From contig NZ_JAFW01000001.1 in assembly GCF_000526335.1 (NCBI RefSeq), positions 2,232,001-2,296,000 of the forward strand: a stretch of 64,000 nt of DNA, in the 5' to 3' direction. Source of the stretch: Arthrobacter sp. 31Y (lineage in GTDB: Bacteria; Actinomycetota; Actinomycetes; Actinomycetales; Micrococcaceae). How positions within the stretch are numbered: position 1 is the first letter of the stretch; each line of letters starts with the position of its first letter. This document shows, in pieces, positions 8,520 through 16,491 of the stretch. Position numbers and translations under genes: made by a program. The notes beneath the pieces were generated by a model. The model saw only the letters and a list, made by a program, of their open reading frames with translations. It was not told the DNA's origin and did not search any database.

Positions 8520-9413
8520 ATGAAGCCCAACCCGAGCACTCCCGTCACCGCGGATCTCCTCTGTGATGTCTGCGGTCAATTGCCCGAAGCTTCCAAAACC
8601 CGGCTGACGCTCGCGAACATCGCGGTCATGCTTCCCATCGAATTGCTGGTCCATGCGGCAGTGGTTGGAACCCATCTGCCCTACTTGGCCAAGGTCCTGC
8701 TGCTGGCAATCACCGCCACGATATTGGTCATTTGGGTGGCTGAACCGTCCGCTGCCAAGGTCCTCCGACGCTGGCTGCACGCGCCGGCGCTCCGTCAGCG
8801 ACGCAAACTTCACCTCGCTCCGGCCCTGTGGCGCGCCCGGACCGTCCTGTTGGACCAGCCAGGGTCCCTGCAGAAGGTCACGCTGTCCCTCGCCAAAATG
8901 GACGCCAACATCCTTAGCCTTCACGTCCACCCGATGACCGGAACCGGCCCAGCGCAGGCGGGTGCAGGTGAACGGGTGATGGACGAGTTCGTTCTCTCCA
9001 CGCCGGGCGAAATTACTGAGCAGGAACTGCTGAAAGCACTGCACGACGGCGGCGGGCATGAGTCACATGTTTGGCCCACCACTGCTTTGGCCATGGCCGA
9101 CGGTCAAACCAGGGCGCTGAGCCTCGCCACCCGCATCGCGGGGAACCCGAAGGAGCTTCCGATGGTCGTGGCAGAGCTCCTGTCCGCGAAAGTAGTCCCC
9201 TTCGATCCTGAACGCCCCACATCGGAGGCGACCACCGTCGTCGGGCCTTCCGGCGACATCCTCAAAATCCCGACGGCGTGGCACGGCCCGCTGCTGTTCT
9301 CCAGGCCCGGTGAGCCATTTTCGCCCGCCGAATCGGCACGTGCGCACAGGTTGGCCGAGCTCGCGGAAATCCTGGCGCACACTCCTGCCGTCACCACGGT
9401 CCCTCCCGGTTAG
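8520..9413 (+). CDS. Membrane-anchored ACT-domain protein of unknown function
   Basis: 297 residues from ATG 8520; an in-frame GTG at 8505 is an alternative. A short CDVCGQ motif is followed by two hydrophobic helices (about residues 25-75, MLPIELLVHAAVVGTHLPYL and LLLAITATILVIWV). Next comes a region resembling an ACT ligand-binding domain (TVLLDQPGSLQKVTLSLAKM, DANILSLHVHP) and then a second, less clear alpha/beta part. The first ACT-like block suggests sensing of an amino acid or similar ligand at the membrane. A three-codon frame (ATG 8512, MKT, stop) overlaps the start as ATGA and may couple translation. Function not known. Confidence 0.7.
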   Translation: MKPNPSTPVTADLLCDVCGQLPEASKTRLTLANIAVMLPIELLVHAAVVGTHLPYLAKVLLLAITATILVIWVAEPSAAKVLRRWLHAPALRQRRKLHLAPALWRARTVLLDQPGSLQKVTLSLAKMDANILSLHVHPMTGTGPAQAGAGERVMDEFVLSTPGEITEQELLKALHDGGGHESHVWPTTALAMADGQTRALSLATRIAGNPKELPMVVAELLSAKVVPFDPERPTSEATTVVGPSGDILKIPTAWHGPLLFSRPGEPFSPAESARAHRLAELAEILAHTPAVTTVPPG

Positions 9414-9452
9414 TGAACCGAAAAGCACCTAATTCCGCGCGAAACGCCAGTG

Positions 9453-9674
9453 TCACCACACCCCGGATGCAAGTAAGTGGGCAGGAGCGCTCACGTCCAC
9501 GCCCAGAAACCATGTGGAGTACCCGGCGTGACCGTGCTTGTCCAGAAAGGCGTTTTCATCCTTGGTGGCGGAAGCGTGTTCGCTCCAGTCGTCGCGGCTG
9601 TCCTTGACCACCTTGCCGTCGCGGATCAGGTGCTTCGCGTGGCCAAAAGCCCTCTTATCGAGTTTCACGGTCAT
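9453..9674 (-). pseudogene. C-terminally truncated conserved actinobacterial protein
   Basis: 73 residues from MTVKLDKRAFGHAKHLIRDG. It matches a conserved family of about 110-residue actinobacterial proteins that continue after WHLGxD with a KGxYxFPYGDF segment. Here, after WFLGVD, the frame runs into the GCTCCTGCCC repeat (9470-9490) and stops. The missing second half is not found downstream in another frame. Residues 6-55 fit the family; the last dozen are repeat-derived. Probably a truncated remnant, though it may still be translated. Confidence 0.65.
9470..9490. repeat. Single arm of the GCTCCTGCCC repeat family
   Basis: Minus strand GCGCTCCTGCCCACTTACTT. It is closely similar to the arms at 42338-42360 and 42431-42453 and to the stem at 8373-8416. 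It lies exactly where the small gene loses its family similarity. Confidence 0.6.
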
Positions 9675-9822
9675 GGCACAACCTCGCTTGGATGTGGCGA
9701 TTCGGCCTAGGCGGTAATTCGTACGCCGCAGCTTTATAACGTTCAACTCGTACGGTTCACCATAGGACCACCGCGGACTGTCGGAGAAGCCCCGGTAGTC
9801 GCCCGGGATTCAGTCCAAGACC

Positions 9823-10077
9823 TCAGCTCATGAGCCGGACCCAGAGGCCCACGCCGCGTTCTTTCATCACCAGCCGCCGTTGTGTCGCCCCCGTTTGAGC
9901 GAGCCACAGCACCGTGCCGTCAGCAGTGACCGCTTCTACCGTGCCCTGATCCAGGACGTCGTCGCCATCCCAGATCTGGACCGTTTGCCCAACCAGCAAC
10001 CGCCAGTTGTTCACCCTCTTGCCCCGCGCCGGCTTGAAGCGCGACCCTAACAGCGAATCCTCTTTACCGTTCTGCAA
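9823..10077 (-). CDS. Hypothetical small protein
   Basis: 84 residues from a TTG at 10077 preceded by GGAGG with six bases of spacing; the frame is also open up to a TTG at 10131. The core VNNWRLLVGQTVQIWDGDD, then a beta-rich stretch TVEAVTADGTVLWL, looks like a small SH3-like or beta-barrel fold. No function is recognised. It lies between the truncated gene and the exporter and has no clear operon partner. Confidence 0.5.
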   Translation of the reverse strand: MQNGKEDSLLGSRFKPARGKRVNNWRLLVGQTVQIWDGDDVLDQGTVEAVTADGTVLWLAQTGATQRRLVMKERGVGLWVRLMS

Positions 10078-10258
10078 ATGGATGCCTCCTCGCCTGCTGT
10101 ACAAACTTTTCCTTGAAAGGTTCCTGTACAAGACCTGTGCAATGTCGGCTCAGTCCATGACGGAAAATCGTCGCCGGATTGAAGAGAGATAGGTCTCCTC
10201 AGCCGGTAGCGGCGGTGATGCGGCAAGGGACGAGAAGTGAGAAACGTTGACAGAGGAG

Positions 10259-11437
10259 TCATCGGTTGACCTCCGCATCGGTCTCCGTGAGCGCGCGCCC
10301 GGCGAGAAAGATGATGAGGAGGGCCATCGCGGTCAGCGCCGAGGCAACCCAAACCGGAGCCAGCAAACCCAGCCCGGTCGCGAGCCCCAAGGCACCGAGC
10401 ACCGGCCCCGCGGCAGCCCCGATATTCAAGGCTGCGGTTGCGTACGAACCGCTCATCATCGGCGCACCCGAGGCTGCATACAACACACGCGTGATCACGG
10501 TGCTGCCGACGCCGAAGGACAGGAAGCCCTGGACGAGGACGAGGACCATAAGCGCAGCGGGATGCGACGCGGCCAAGGCCATCACGATCCAGCCTGCCAA
10601 CAGCAGTGGTCCACCGACTGCGAGCACCATCCCAGGACGTTGATCTGACATCCGTCCTGCGATGGTGACGCCAAGGAAGGATCCGATGCCGAACATCACC
10701 AGGGCCACGGACACCCATCCTTCGGCCAGACTCGCGGCCTCGGTCACGACGGGTGCCAGGAAGGTGAATGCCGCAAAGGTCCCTCCGTTGATCAGCGCGC
10801 CGAGTGCCATGGCCAGGATGAGCCGCGGCGTGGCCAGCTGTCTGAGTTCGGCACGGAGCCTTGGCGAGGACGCGCCGGCCACCGTTTGGCCTGCAGTGTT
10901 GGTGATACCTCGAATGACTCCGAGGACCGCGGGAACACAGAGGATGGTGATGGCCCAGAAGGTGGCTCGCCAGCCCAGCTCTGTGCCGAGCAGTGCCCCG
11001 GCGGGGACGCCCGCGACGGTTGCGATCGTCGTGCCGGAAAGGAGGATCGACAACGCTCGTCCCTTCTGGTTTCCTGGCACGAGCGTTGTGGCTGTGCTCA
11101 GGGCCACGGCGAGGAATCCGGCATTGGCAAAGGCACTGAGCACCCGCGTGATGAGGAGGATCGAGAACAAGGGTGTCGTCGCTCCGATGACGTGGCTTCC
11201 CGCGAACACCAGAAGGCAGACGATGAGGGTGAGCCGCGGTGGCCAGCGGCGTGCAAAGGCCGCCATCAGTGGCGCGCCGACGACCATGCCGGCCGCGAAC
11301 GCCGAGGTCAGCAGGCCCGCCGTGCCAACCGGGACGTCAAGTTCGGTAGCTATCGCGGGGAGCAATCCCGCGAGCATGAATTCTGAAGTGCCCATGACGA
11401 AGACCGCGAGGGCAAGCAAGTAGAGAGCAAAAGGCAT
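10259..11437 (-). CDS. cmx: Cmx/CmrA-type MFS drug exporter (chloramphenicol resistance family)
   Basis: 392 residues, twelve predicted membrane helices. The start MPFALYLLALAVFVMGTSEF and the segments LSGTTIATVAGVPAGALLG and GSTVITRVLYAASGAPMMSG are nearly identical to the actinobacterial Cmx/Cmr chloramphenicol exporters. SD GGAG is six bases before the ATG. A 17-codon leader frame and a hairpin abutting the SD lie upstream, the expected arrangement for ribosome-stalling control, and three spaced palindromic boxes lie further upstream. Resistance itself is inferred from family membership. Confidence 0.88.
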   Translation of the reverse strand: MPFALYLLALAVFVMGTSEFMLAGLLPAIATELDVPVGTAGLLTSAFAAGMVVGAPLMAAFARRWPPRLTLIVCLLVFAGSHVIGATTPLFSILLITRVLSAFANAGFLAVALSTATTLVPGNQKGRALSILLSGTTIATVAGVPAGALLGTELGWRATFWAITILCVPAVLGVIRGITNTAGQTVAGASSPRLRAELRQLATPRLILAMALGALINGGTFAAFTFLAPVVTEAASLAEGWVSVALVMFGIGSFLGVTIAGRMSDQRPGMVLAVGGPLLLAGWIVMALAASHPAALMVLVLVQGFLSFGVGSTVITRVLYAASGAPMMSGSYATAALNIGAAAGPVLGALGLATGLGLLAPVWVASALTAMALLIIFLAGRALTETDAEVNR

Positions 11438-11449
11438 CGAGTACTCCGA

Positions 11450-11483
11450 GGTGAGAGATCAACAAATGGTTCTTGTTGTCACC
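11450..11483 (-). promoter_or_regulatory. Predicted attenuator hairpin abutting the exporter ribosome site
   Basis: On the minus strand GGTGACAAC (11483-11475) can pair with GTTG and, after a five-base bulge, TCACC (11454-11450). This places the stem directly next to CTCGGAG (11450-11444). The end of the leader frame lies inside the stem, so ribosomes stalled there would open it. Confidence 0.5.
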
Positions 11484-11512
11484 ACGGCCAGCGCCCCTGA
11501 TAAGCCAGACAT
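11459..11512 (-). CDS. Putative leader peptide of the exporter gene
   Basis: ATG at 11512 to TGA at 11459 encodes MSGLSGALAVVTTRTIC. It ends 21 bases before the exporter ATG and overlaps the predicted hairpin. Cmx/Cmr exporters in actinobacteria are known to be controlled by attenuation through a short leader peptide; that this frame is the one used here is inferred. No strong SD is seen before it. Confidence 0.5.
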   Translation of the reverse strand: MSGLSGALAVVTTRTIC

Positions 11513-11537
11513 ACGCCCACTCAGAACGTGGGCGTCG

Positions 11538-11586
11538 CAACTAGCGGTACAGACCCAACTAGTGGTTCGGTCGCAACTAGTAGTTC
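11538..11586. promoter_or_regulatory. Three direct 18-bp-spaced CAACTAG boxes
   Basis: CAACTAGCGGTAC (11538), CAACTAGTGGTTC (11556) and CAACTAGTAGTTC (11574) have a spacing of exactly 18 bases. On the minus strand the last is a near-perfect palindrome AACTA-C-TAGTT. They lie upstream of the leader and exporter. They look like a cooperative regulator-binding array, and no regulator gene is adjacent. Confidence 0.55.
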
Positions 11587-11658
11587 AAGGGGCTGGCGGT
11601 GTGACCGGCAACCCCTGACTTGTCTGACTCTGGACTCGACATGTCCCAAACACTACCG

Positions 11659-13032
11659 CTAGAGCGCCTTGACCGCCCCCAGGACCTTGGTCAAGGAGTC
11701 TTTCGCATCACCAAATAGCAGGGTTGTTTGGGGCTCATACAACAGTTCGTTCTCTATCCCGGCAAACCCGGGGCGCATGGAACGCTTGAGGAACACTACC
11801 TGCCGGGCGTCGGCGACTTCCAAAATGGGCATTCCGTAGATCGGCGACCCCGAAGTGGTCTTGGCCGCGGGATTCACAACATCGTTAGCGCCCACTACCA
11901 GGGCCACATCGGTGGTCTTGAACTCGGAGTTGATGTCGCTCATCTCCTTCAGGGACTCATACGGCACATTGGCTTCCGCAAGGAGCACGTTCATGTGGCC
12001 TGGCATGCGGCCGGCCACAGGATGGATGGCAAAGTCCACCTCAATTCCCCGCGCTTCCAGGGCCAAGGCAAGCTCTGCGGCAGTGTGCTGACCCTGGGCG
12101 ACTGCCAGGCCGTATCCCGGAACGATGATCACCCGCTGCGCATAGCCGAGTAACACTGCAACGTCTTCCGCACTGGAGGATCGTACGGGCCGCTCGCTCA
12201 CGGCAGTTGAGCCCGCGGTGGATCCGCCCTTGAAGGCCCCGAACATGATGCCCGCTACGCTGCGCCCCATCGCGGCAGCCATGGCCCGGGTCAGGATGGT
12301 GCCCGAAGCCCCCACCAGCGTGCCGGCCACCACCAGGAGGACATTGCCCAGCACCAGTCCGGATGCCGCGACGGCCAGGCCAGTGAAGGCATTCAGGAGC
12401 GAAATGACAATCGGTACATCAGCGCCGCCTACGGGGAGCACCAACAGTATCCCGGCAGCAAGACCCAAAAGCAGCAGGACCAGTGCCAATACCAAGGAGC
12501 CGTTCAGGATCACCACCACTCCGGCGCCCACGGCGGCCAACAGTACCACGGCCATCAGGGCTGGCAGCCCGGGGAACGTCACGGGCCGGGTAGTCATGAG
12601 CCCTTGAAGTTTGGCGAAAGTTACCCCGGACCCGGCGAAGGACACGGCACCCACCAGCAACGTGAAGACGATGGCCAGGCGAACCCACGGATCACCCGTA
12701 TGAGAAAGTTCCAGCAACGCCACGAGGGCCGCAGCGCCACCACCCACGCCGTTGAAGAGGGCAACGAGCTGGGGCATCTGCGTCATTTGCACCCGGCGGG
12801 CCACCGGTGCTGCGACGCCCGAGCCCACAGCTATGGCCCCAAGAATCCAAGGAATGTTGTCCAGTTTCACCGAGACAAACACCGTCACCACTGCCAACAG
12901 GGCGCCAAATGCTCCGATCAGGTTCCCGCGCCGGGCAGTCCGTGGTGAGTTCAGGCCCTTCAGGGCGAGAATGAAGCAGGCCGCCGCGGCGAGATACAGA
13001 AGCGCCGTCCAGGTGGGATTGAGAAGCGTCAT
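11659..13032 (-). CDS. pntB: NAD(P) transhydrogenase subunit beta
   Basis: 457 residues. The N-terminal two thirds are membrane helices of domain II. The C-terminal part is the NADP(H)-binding domain III with VIIVPGYGLAVAQGQHTAAE, GRMPGHMNVLLAEANVPY and DVALVVGANDVVNPAA. With PntAA/PntAB it couples hydride transfer from NADH to NADP+ to proton movement across the membrane. The start overlaps the previous gene's stop by four bases. Third gene of the operon. Confidence 0.97.
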   Translation of the reverse strand: MTLLNPTWTALLYLAAAACFILALKGLNSPRTARRGNLIGAFGALLAVVTVFVSVKLDNIPWILGAIAVGSGVAAPVARRVQMTQMPQLVALFNGVGGGAAALVALLELSHTGDPWVRLAIVFTLLVGAVSFAGSGVTFAKLQGLMTTRPVTFPGLPALMAVVLLAAVGAGVVVILNGSLVLALVLLLLGLAAGILLVLPVGGADVPIVISLLNAFTGLAVAASGLVLGNVLLVVAGTLVGASGTILTRAMAAAMGRSVAGIMFGAFKGGSTAGSTAVSERPVRSSSAEDVAVLLGYAQRVIIVPGYGLAVAQGQHTAAELALALEARGIEVDFAIHPVAGRMPGHMNVLLAEANVPYESLKEMSDINSEFKTTDVALVVGANDVVNPAAKTTSGSPIYGMPILEVADARQVVFLKRSMRPGFAGIENELLYEPQTTLLFGDAKDSLTKVLGAVKAL

Positions 13033-13361
13033 TGCCGGTCCTCGTTCTTGACCGGATCCACGGCTTCACCTTTCGACGGCGGCCGTTGCCGTCCGCGGAA
13101 CATCTCCAGCATCCGGTCGGTCACCACGAAACCGCCCACGAGGTTGGCCGTGGCAAGGACGACCGCCAGCAGCGCGACCACCAACACCCAGGGGTCGGCA
13201 GCCTGTCCTGCCACGATGATGGCACCCACCAGAATGATGCCGTGGATCGCATTGGCACCTGACATGAGCGGCGTATGCAGGGTGCTGGAGACCTTGGAAA
13301 CGACCTCAAAACCCACGAACACCGCCAGGACAGTGATCGTCAGCAGACTCATGCCATCCAT
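13029..13361 (-). CDS. pntAB: NAD(P) transhydrogenase subunit alpha, membrane part (alpha-2)
   Basis: 110 residues with three hydrophobic helices and the family block EVVSKVSSTLHTPLMSGANA, followed by IHGIILVGA. It supplies the alpha-subunit membrane helices in the three-subunit form of the enzyme. Its ATG overlaps the stop of the upstream subunit gene, and its stop overlaps the pntB start. Confidence 0.96.
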   Translation of the reverse strand: MDGMSLLTITVLAVFVGFEVVSKVSSTLHTPLMSGANAIHGIILVGAIIVAGQAADPWVLVVALLAVVLATANLVGGFVVTDRMLEMFRGRQRPPSKGEAVDPVKNEDRQ

Positions 13362-14572
13362 CAGCGCACCCCTTCACTGCCGGGCTCGGGACTGCCGGGC
13401 TGTTCATTACCAGGATTCGCGGTCTCCCCTGCGAGTGCCGCAAGTGCTTCCGCAGTGAGTGCGTGCCGGACGTGGCCGTCGTGGGTCAGGCATGTTCCGG
13501 CCACAACTTCATCCGAGAAGTCCGGGGACACCGCGCCGTCCCGAGTCATGAGAGCCAGGAGGTTGGCCACGTTTTTTGCGAACAGTCGCGAGGCATCAGC
13601 AGGCATCGCCGATGCTGCGTCTTTGATTCCCACGAGTGTCACCGTGCCCTGTCCGTCGCCTGTAGGGATGGGGATGTCCTGGCCGGGGATGCTTCCTTCA
13701 ACGTTCCCGCCGGATTCGGCTGCCAGATCCACCACCACGGATCCCGGCCGCATCCCCTGGACCATCTGGCGCGTCACCAAAAGCGGGGCGCGCCGTCCAG
13801 GTACGGCAGCCGTGGTGATCAGGACGTCGGCCTGAGCTACGTGCGGCGCCAAAAGGGCCCGCTGCAGGGCTCCCCGGTCCGCACTAAGCTCCCTGGCATA
13901 TCCTCCGGATGCTTCCGCGGTTTCCAGGTCCAGCTTGATGAACGTTCCGCCCATGGACGCGACTTCGTCCGCCGACGCCGGGCGAATGTCGTTAGCGGAA
14001 ACCCGGGCGCCGAGCCTCTTGGCAGTTCCGATCGCCTGCAGCCCGGCTACCCCGGCCCCGAGCACCAGCACACGGGCGGGTGGGATGGTGCCGGCTGCCG
14101 TCATGTACAGCGGGAAGAACCGGGGCAACCGCGTGGCGGCCTCAAGCACACAGCGATACCCTGCCACCAGGGCCTGCGAGGTGAGCGCATCCATGGACTG
14201 GGCGCGGGATATTCGAGGAACCAATTCCAGGGCAAAGGAGGTAATACCGCTGGCAGCGAGCGCCCGCACAGTAGGCAGCTCCGAGGACGGCGACCCCAGG
14301 CCCACGGTGACCGAACCCCGGCGGAGAGCTGCCGCCGTCGACGGTTCCATGGGGCGCACGTGGCAGTAAACATCAAGTGTTCCGAGGTCCAGGGACTGTA
14401 CTACGGAGGCGCCTGCCGTGCGGTAGTCATCGTCGCTATGGCCGGAGGCCAGCCCGGCACCGGACTCCAGCTCAACCTCAAGGCCCAGCCCCACCAATTG
14501 CTTCACCGTTTCCGGCGTTGCGGCAACACGTCGCTCACCGTCGAGCCTCTCGCGCGTTATGCCTGCCTTCAC
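13361..14572 (-). CDS. pntAA: NAD(P) transhydrogenase subunit alpha, NAD-binding part (alpha-1)
   Basis: 403 residues from GTG 14572, chosen because AAAGGAG lies seven bases upstream and the protein then begins VKAGITRERLDGERRVAATP, as expected for the family; the ATG at 14614 is less likely. It contains the NAD-binding Rossmann segment RVLVLGAGVAGLQAIGTAKR and GGNVEGSIPGQ. It resembles the alanine dehydrogenase fold. First gene of the transhydrogenase operon. Confidence 0.95.
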   Translation of the reverse strand: MKAGITRERLDGERRVAATPETVKQLVGLGLEVELESGAGLASGHSDDDYRTAGASVVQSLDLGTLDVYCHVRPMEPSTAAALRRGSVTVGLGSPSSELPTVRALAASGITSFALELVPRISRAQSMDALTSQALVAGYRCVLEAATRLPRFFPLYMTAAGTIPPARVLVLGAGVAGLQAIGTAKRLGARVSANDIRPASADEVASMGGTFIKLDLETAEASGGYARELSADRGALQRALLAPHVAQADVLITTAAVPGRRAPLLVTRQMVQGMRPGSVVVDLAAESGGNVEGSIPGQDIPIPTGDGQGTVTLVGIKDAASAMPADASRLFAKNVANLLALMTRDGAVSPDFSDEVVAGTCLTHDGHVRHALTAEALAALAGETANPGNEQPGSPEPGSEGVR

Positions 14573-14758
14573 CAGCCACTCCTTTTCCGGAACCCTCCAG
14601 AACTCAGTTGGCATGAGTCTATGACCGCGAAGGGCCGGGCGGGAGTAGGGGCTGCGCTATGTGCATAAGTCCACTAGGGTCGGTGGAAGCTGGGAGCAAC
14701 CAGCAACCACACCGTCGACGAGCCGGTTCCGGCCGTGCCGTCGGAAAGGAACGCCACT

Positions 14759-15370
14759 ATGGACACCTTCAAAATCGGTTACTTCGTTGGAAGCCTGGCA
14801 AGCACTTCCATCAACCGGGTCCTCTCCAAGGCCCTGATCAGTGTGGCGCCGCCGGAACTCGAGTTCCATGAGATCGCCATCAAAGACCTTCCCTTGTACA
14901 GCTCGGATTACGACGCCGAGTTCCCACCCGCTGGGCGGGATTTGAAGGATGCCATCGCCGCAGCAGACGGCATCCTGTTCATCTCCCCTGAGTACAACCG
15001 CTCCATTCCGGGGGCCTTGAAGAACGCCATCGACTGGGGTTCACGCCCGTGGGGCACCAATTCATTCGCGCGCAAGCCCACCGGAATCATCGGCGCCTCG
15101 CCAGGTGGCATCGGAACGGCCGTGATGCAGTCGTCCATGCGCAGCGTGTTGAGCTTCCTGGACGCGCCGCAGCTGAACGCGCCTGAGGCTTACATCCGCT
15201 TCGTCGCAGACGCGTACGACGACGACGGTTCAGTTAAGGACCAAGCAACGGCCGGGCTGTTGCGGCACTATATGGAGGAGTACAGCGCATTTGTGCAGCG
15301 TGTTCTCGCGGCGAACGCACCGGGCCACATCGGTGATCAGGAGCCGGATGCTGAGAAGCTGAATCGATAG
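14759..15370 (+). CDS. NADPH-dependent FMN reductase family protein
   Basis: 203 residues; GAAAGGA precedes the ATG. Flavodoxin-like fold with the phosphate-binding VGSLASTSINRVLSKAL near residues 9-25 and the family signature FISPEYNRSIPGALKNAIDW near 77-96. Such enzymes reduce FMN, quinones or azo compounds using NAD(P)H. Divergent from the pnt operon and convergent with the HAD gene, so probably monocistronic. Substrate unknown. Confidence 0.88.
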   Translation: MDTFKIGYFVGSLASTSINRVLSKALISVAPPELEFHEIAIKDLPLYSSDYDAEFPPAGRDLKDAIAAADGILFISPEYNRSIPGALKNAIDWGSRPWGTNSFARKPTGIIGASPGGIGTAVMQSSMRSVLSFLDAPQLNAPEAYIRFVADAYDDDGSVKDQATAGLLRHYMEEYSAFVQRVLAANAPGHIGDQEPDAEKLNR

Positions 15371-15376
15371 CCGGAA

Positions 15377-16081
15377 TCAGGCGTCCAGGGTCCCCGCCGC
15401 CAGCTTTCCGATGATGCTGGATTCCAGGTGCTCCAGCAGGTGCCGTGGGTTGTCATAGACTTCCGCGGCACCTGCCTCGCGCAGCTCAGCTTCGCTGATT
15501 CCGCCACAGGTGAGGGCAATGACGGGAACACCGATCGCTGCGCCGGCCTTCACGTCCCAGACTGCATCGCCAACAAAGACGCTGTCCTCCGGTGTGAGTC
15601 CAAGCTTGTCCAGGCAGGCAAGCAGGATGTCCGGGGCAGGTTTGCTTTCCTCGGCGTCGTTGGAGCTGGTCCATGCGTCGATGGAGGAACCGGCGTCCAG
15701 GATGTGGCGGCTCACCTCCAGGTCGCGGTCCTGCGCTGACGATGCCAGGCCCACGGCCAGTCCGGCATGGGAGCAGGCAGACAGGAGGTCCTGGACTGAT
15801 TCGAAAGGCCGCAGCGTGGGCCAGAACGTTGAGAAAACGGCGCTGTGTGCGGACTTCAGTTCTTCCTGCATGTCCTCTGGGCAGTCGGGGACCAGGCTTT
15901 CGATCAATTTGTCGCCGCCCATGCCCACGCGCCGGTGGATGGCGGACATCTCGATGTCCAGTCCTTCGCGTCGGAACGCCTGCCACCACGCCAAGGCGTG
16001 GAAGTAGCTGGAGTCGATGAGCGTCCCGTCCACGTCAAAGAGGACTCCGCGCTGCTTTTTTGTCGCTGCATCAGCTGCCAC
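15377..16081 (-). CDS. HAD-superfamily phosphatase (beta-phosphoglucomutase-like)
   Basis: 234 residues from a GTG at 16081 with AGGTGG upstream. HAD motifs: I LFDVDGTLIDS, II LASSAQ, III at the Lys of ESKPAPD and IV FVGDAVWDVKAG. The helical cap after motif I places it in the phosphatase/phosphoglucomutase subgroup. The first codons overlap the end of the DUF1508 gene by eleven bases, so the two are co-transcribed. Substrate not predictable. Confidence 0.85.
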   Translation of the reverse strand: MAADAATKKQRGVLFDVDGTLIDSSYFHALAWWQAFRREGLDIEMSAIHRRVGMGGDKLIESLVPDCPEDMQEELKSAHSAVFSTFWPTLRPFESVQDLLSACSHAGLAVGLASSAQDRDLEVSRHILDAGSSIDAWTSSNDAEESKPAPDILLACLDKLGLTPEDSVFVGDAVWDVKAGAAIGVPVIALTCGGISEAELREAGAAEVYDNPRHLLEHLESSIIGKLAAGTLDA

Positions 16082-16376
16082 AGTTGACCACCTTTGATGG
16101 GGCTTGGGCCTGTGCTCGCGCTTGGGCCTGCTCGCCCTGCGCAGCCAGCGCAGAGTCGATCACAGGTTCCTCCAACATCAGAACGGCATATCGCTCAGCC
16201 GAAGCCGGGCGGAGCAGCCCCGTCCCTGCAACTTCCCTGATGGCTGCGACTCCCTCAACAGCCTCGTCCATGGACGAAAACTGCTTGGAGAGTCCCATCA
16301 GCACGTCATCGCCGTCCACCATCAAAATCCGAAATTCCCCATCAGGCGTTTCAACCAGTTCCAAATGCCCGGCCAT
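16071..16376 (-). CDS. YegP-like DUF1508 protein
   Basis: 101 residues from ATG 16376 (MAGHLELVETPDGEFRILMV). The DUF1508 unit with its F..M.EA..GV.A.. ending is followed by an Ala/Gln-rich tail. A second in-frame ATG at 16409 also has a good SD (AAGGAG, seven bases), while the start used here has GAGGAGG six bases upstream, so both starts could be used. Role of the family is poorly known. First gene of the pair with the HAD phosphatase. Confidence 0.72.
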   Translation of the reverse strand: MAGHLELVETPDGEFRILMVDGDDVLMGLSKQFSSMDEAVEGVAAIREVAGTGLLRPASAERYAVLMLEEPVIDSALAAQGEQAQARAQAQAPSKVVNCGS

Positions 16377-16491
16377 CGCTACCTCCTCGTCTTCGATGCC
16401 AATCGGCATAGTAAGACTCCTTAGTATAATCCTTTTGGAAATATTGCGTAACGCGGGAAATAGGCGTCTGCAACTTGTTGTTGGCACTGGC

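Noticed and set aside
7752..9059. 435-codon minus-strand frame over mscL and the ACT protein
   Set aside because: mscL on the plus strand is certain. The antisense frame shows no domain and spans two genes and a terminator.
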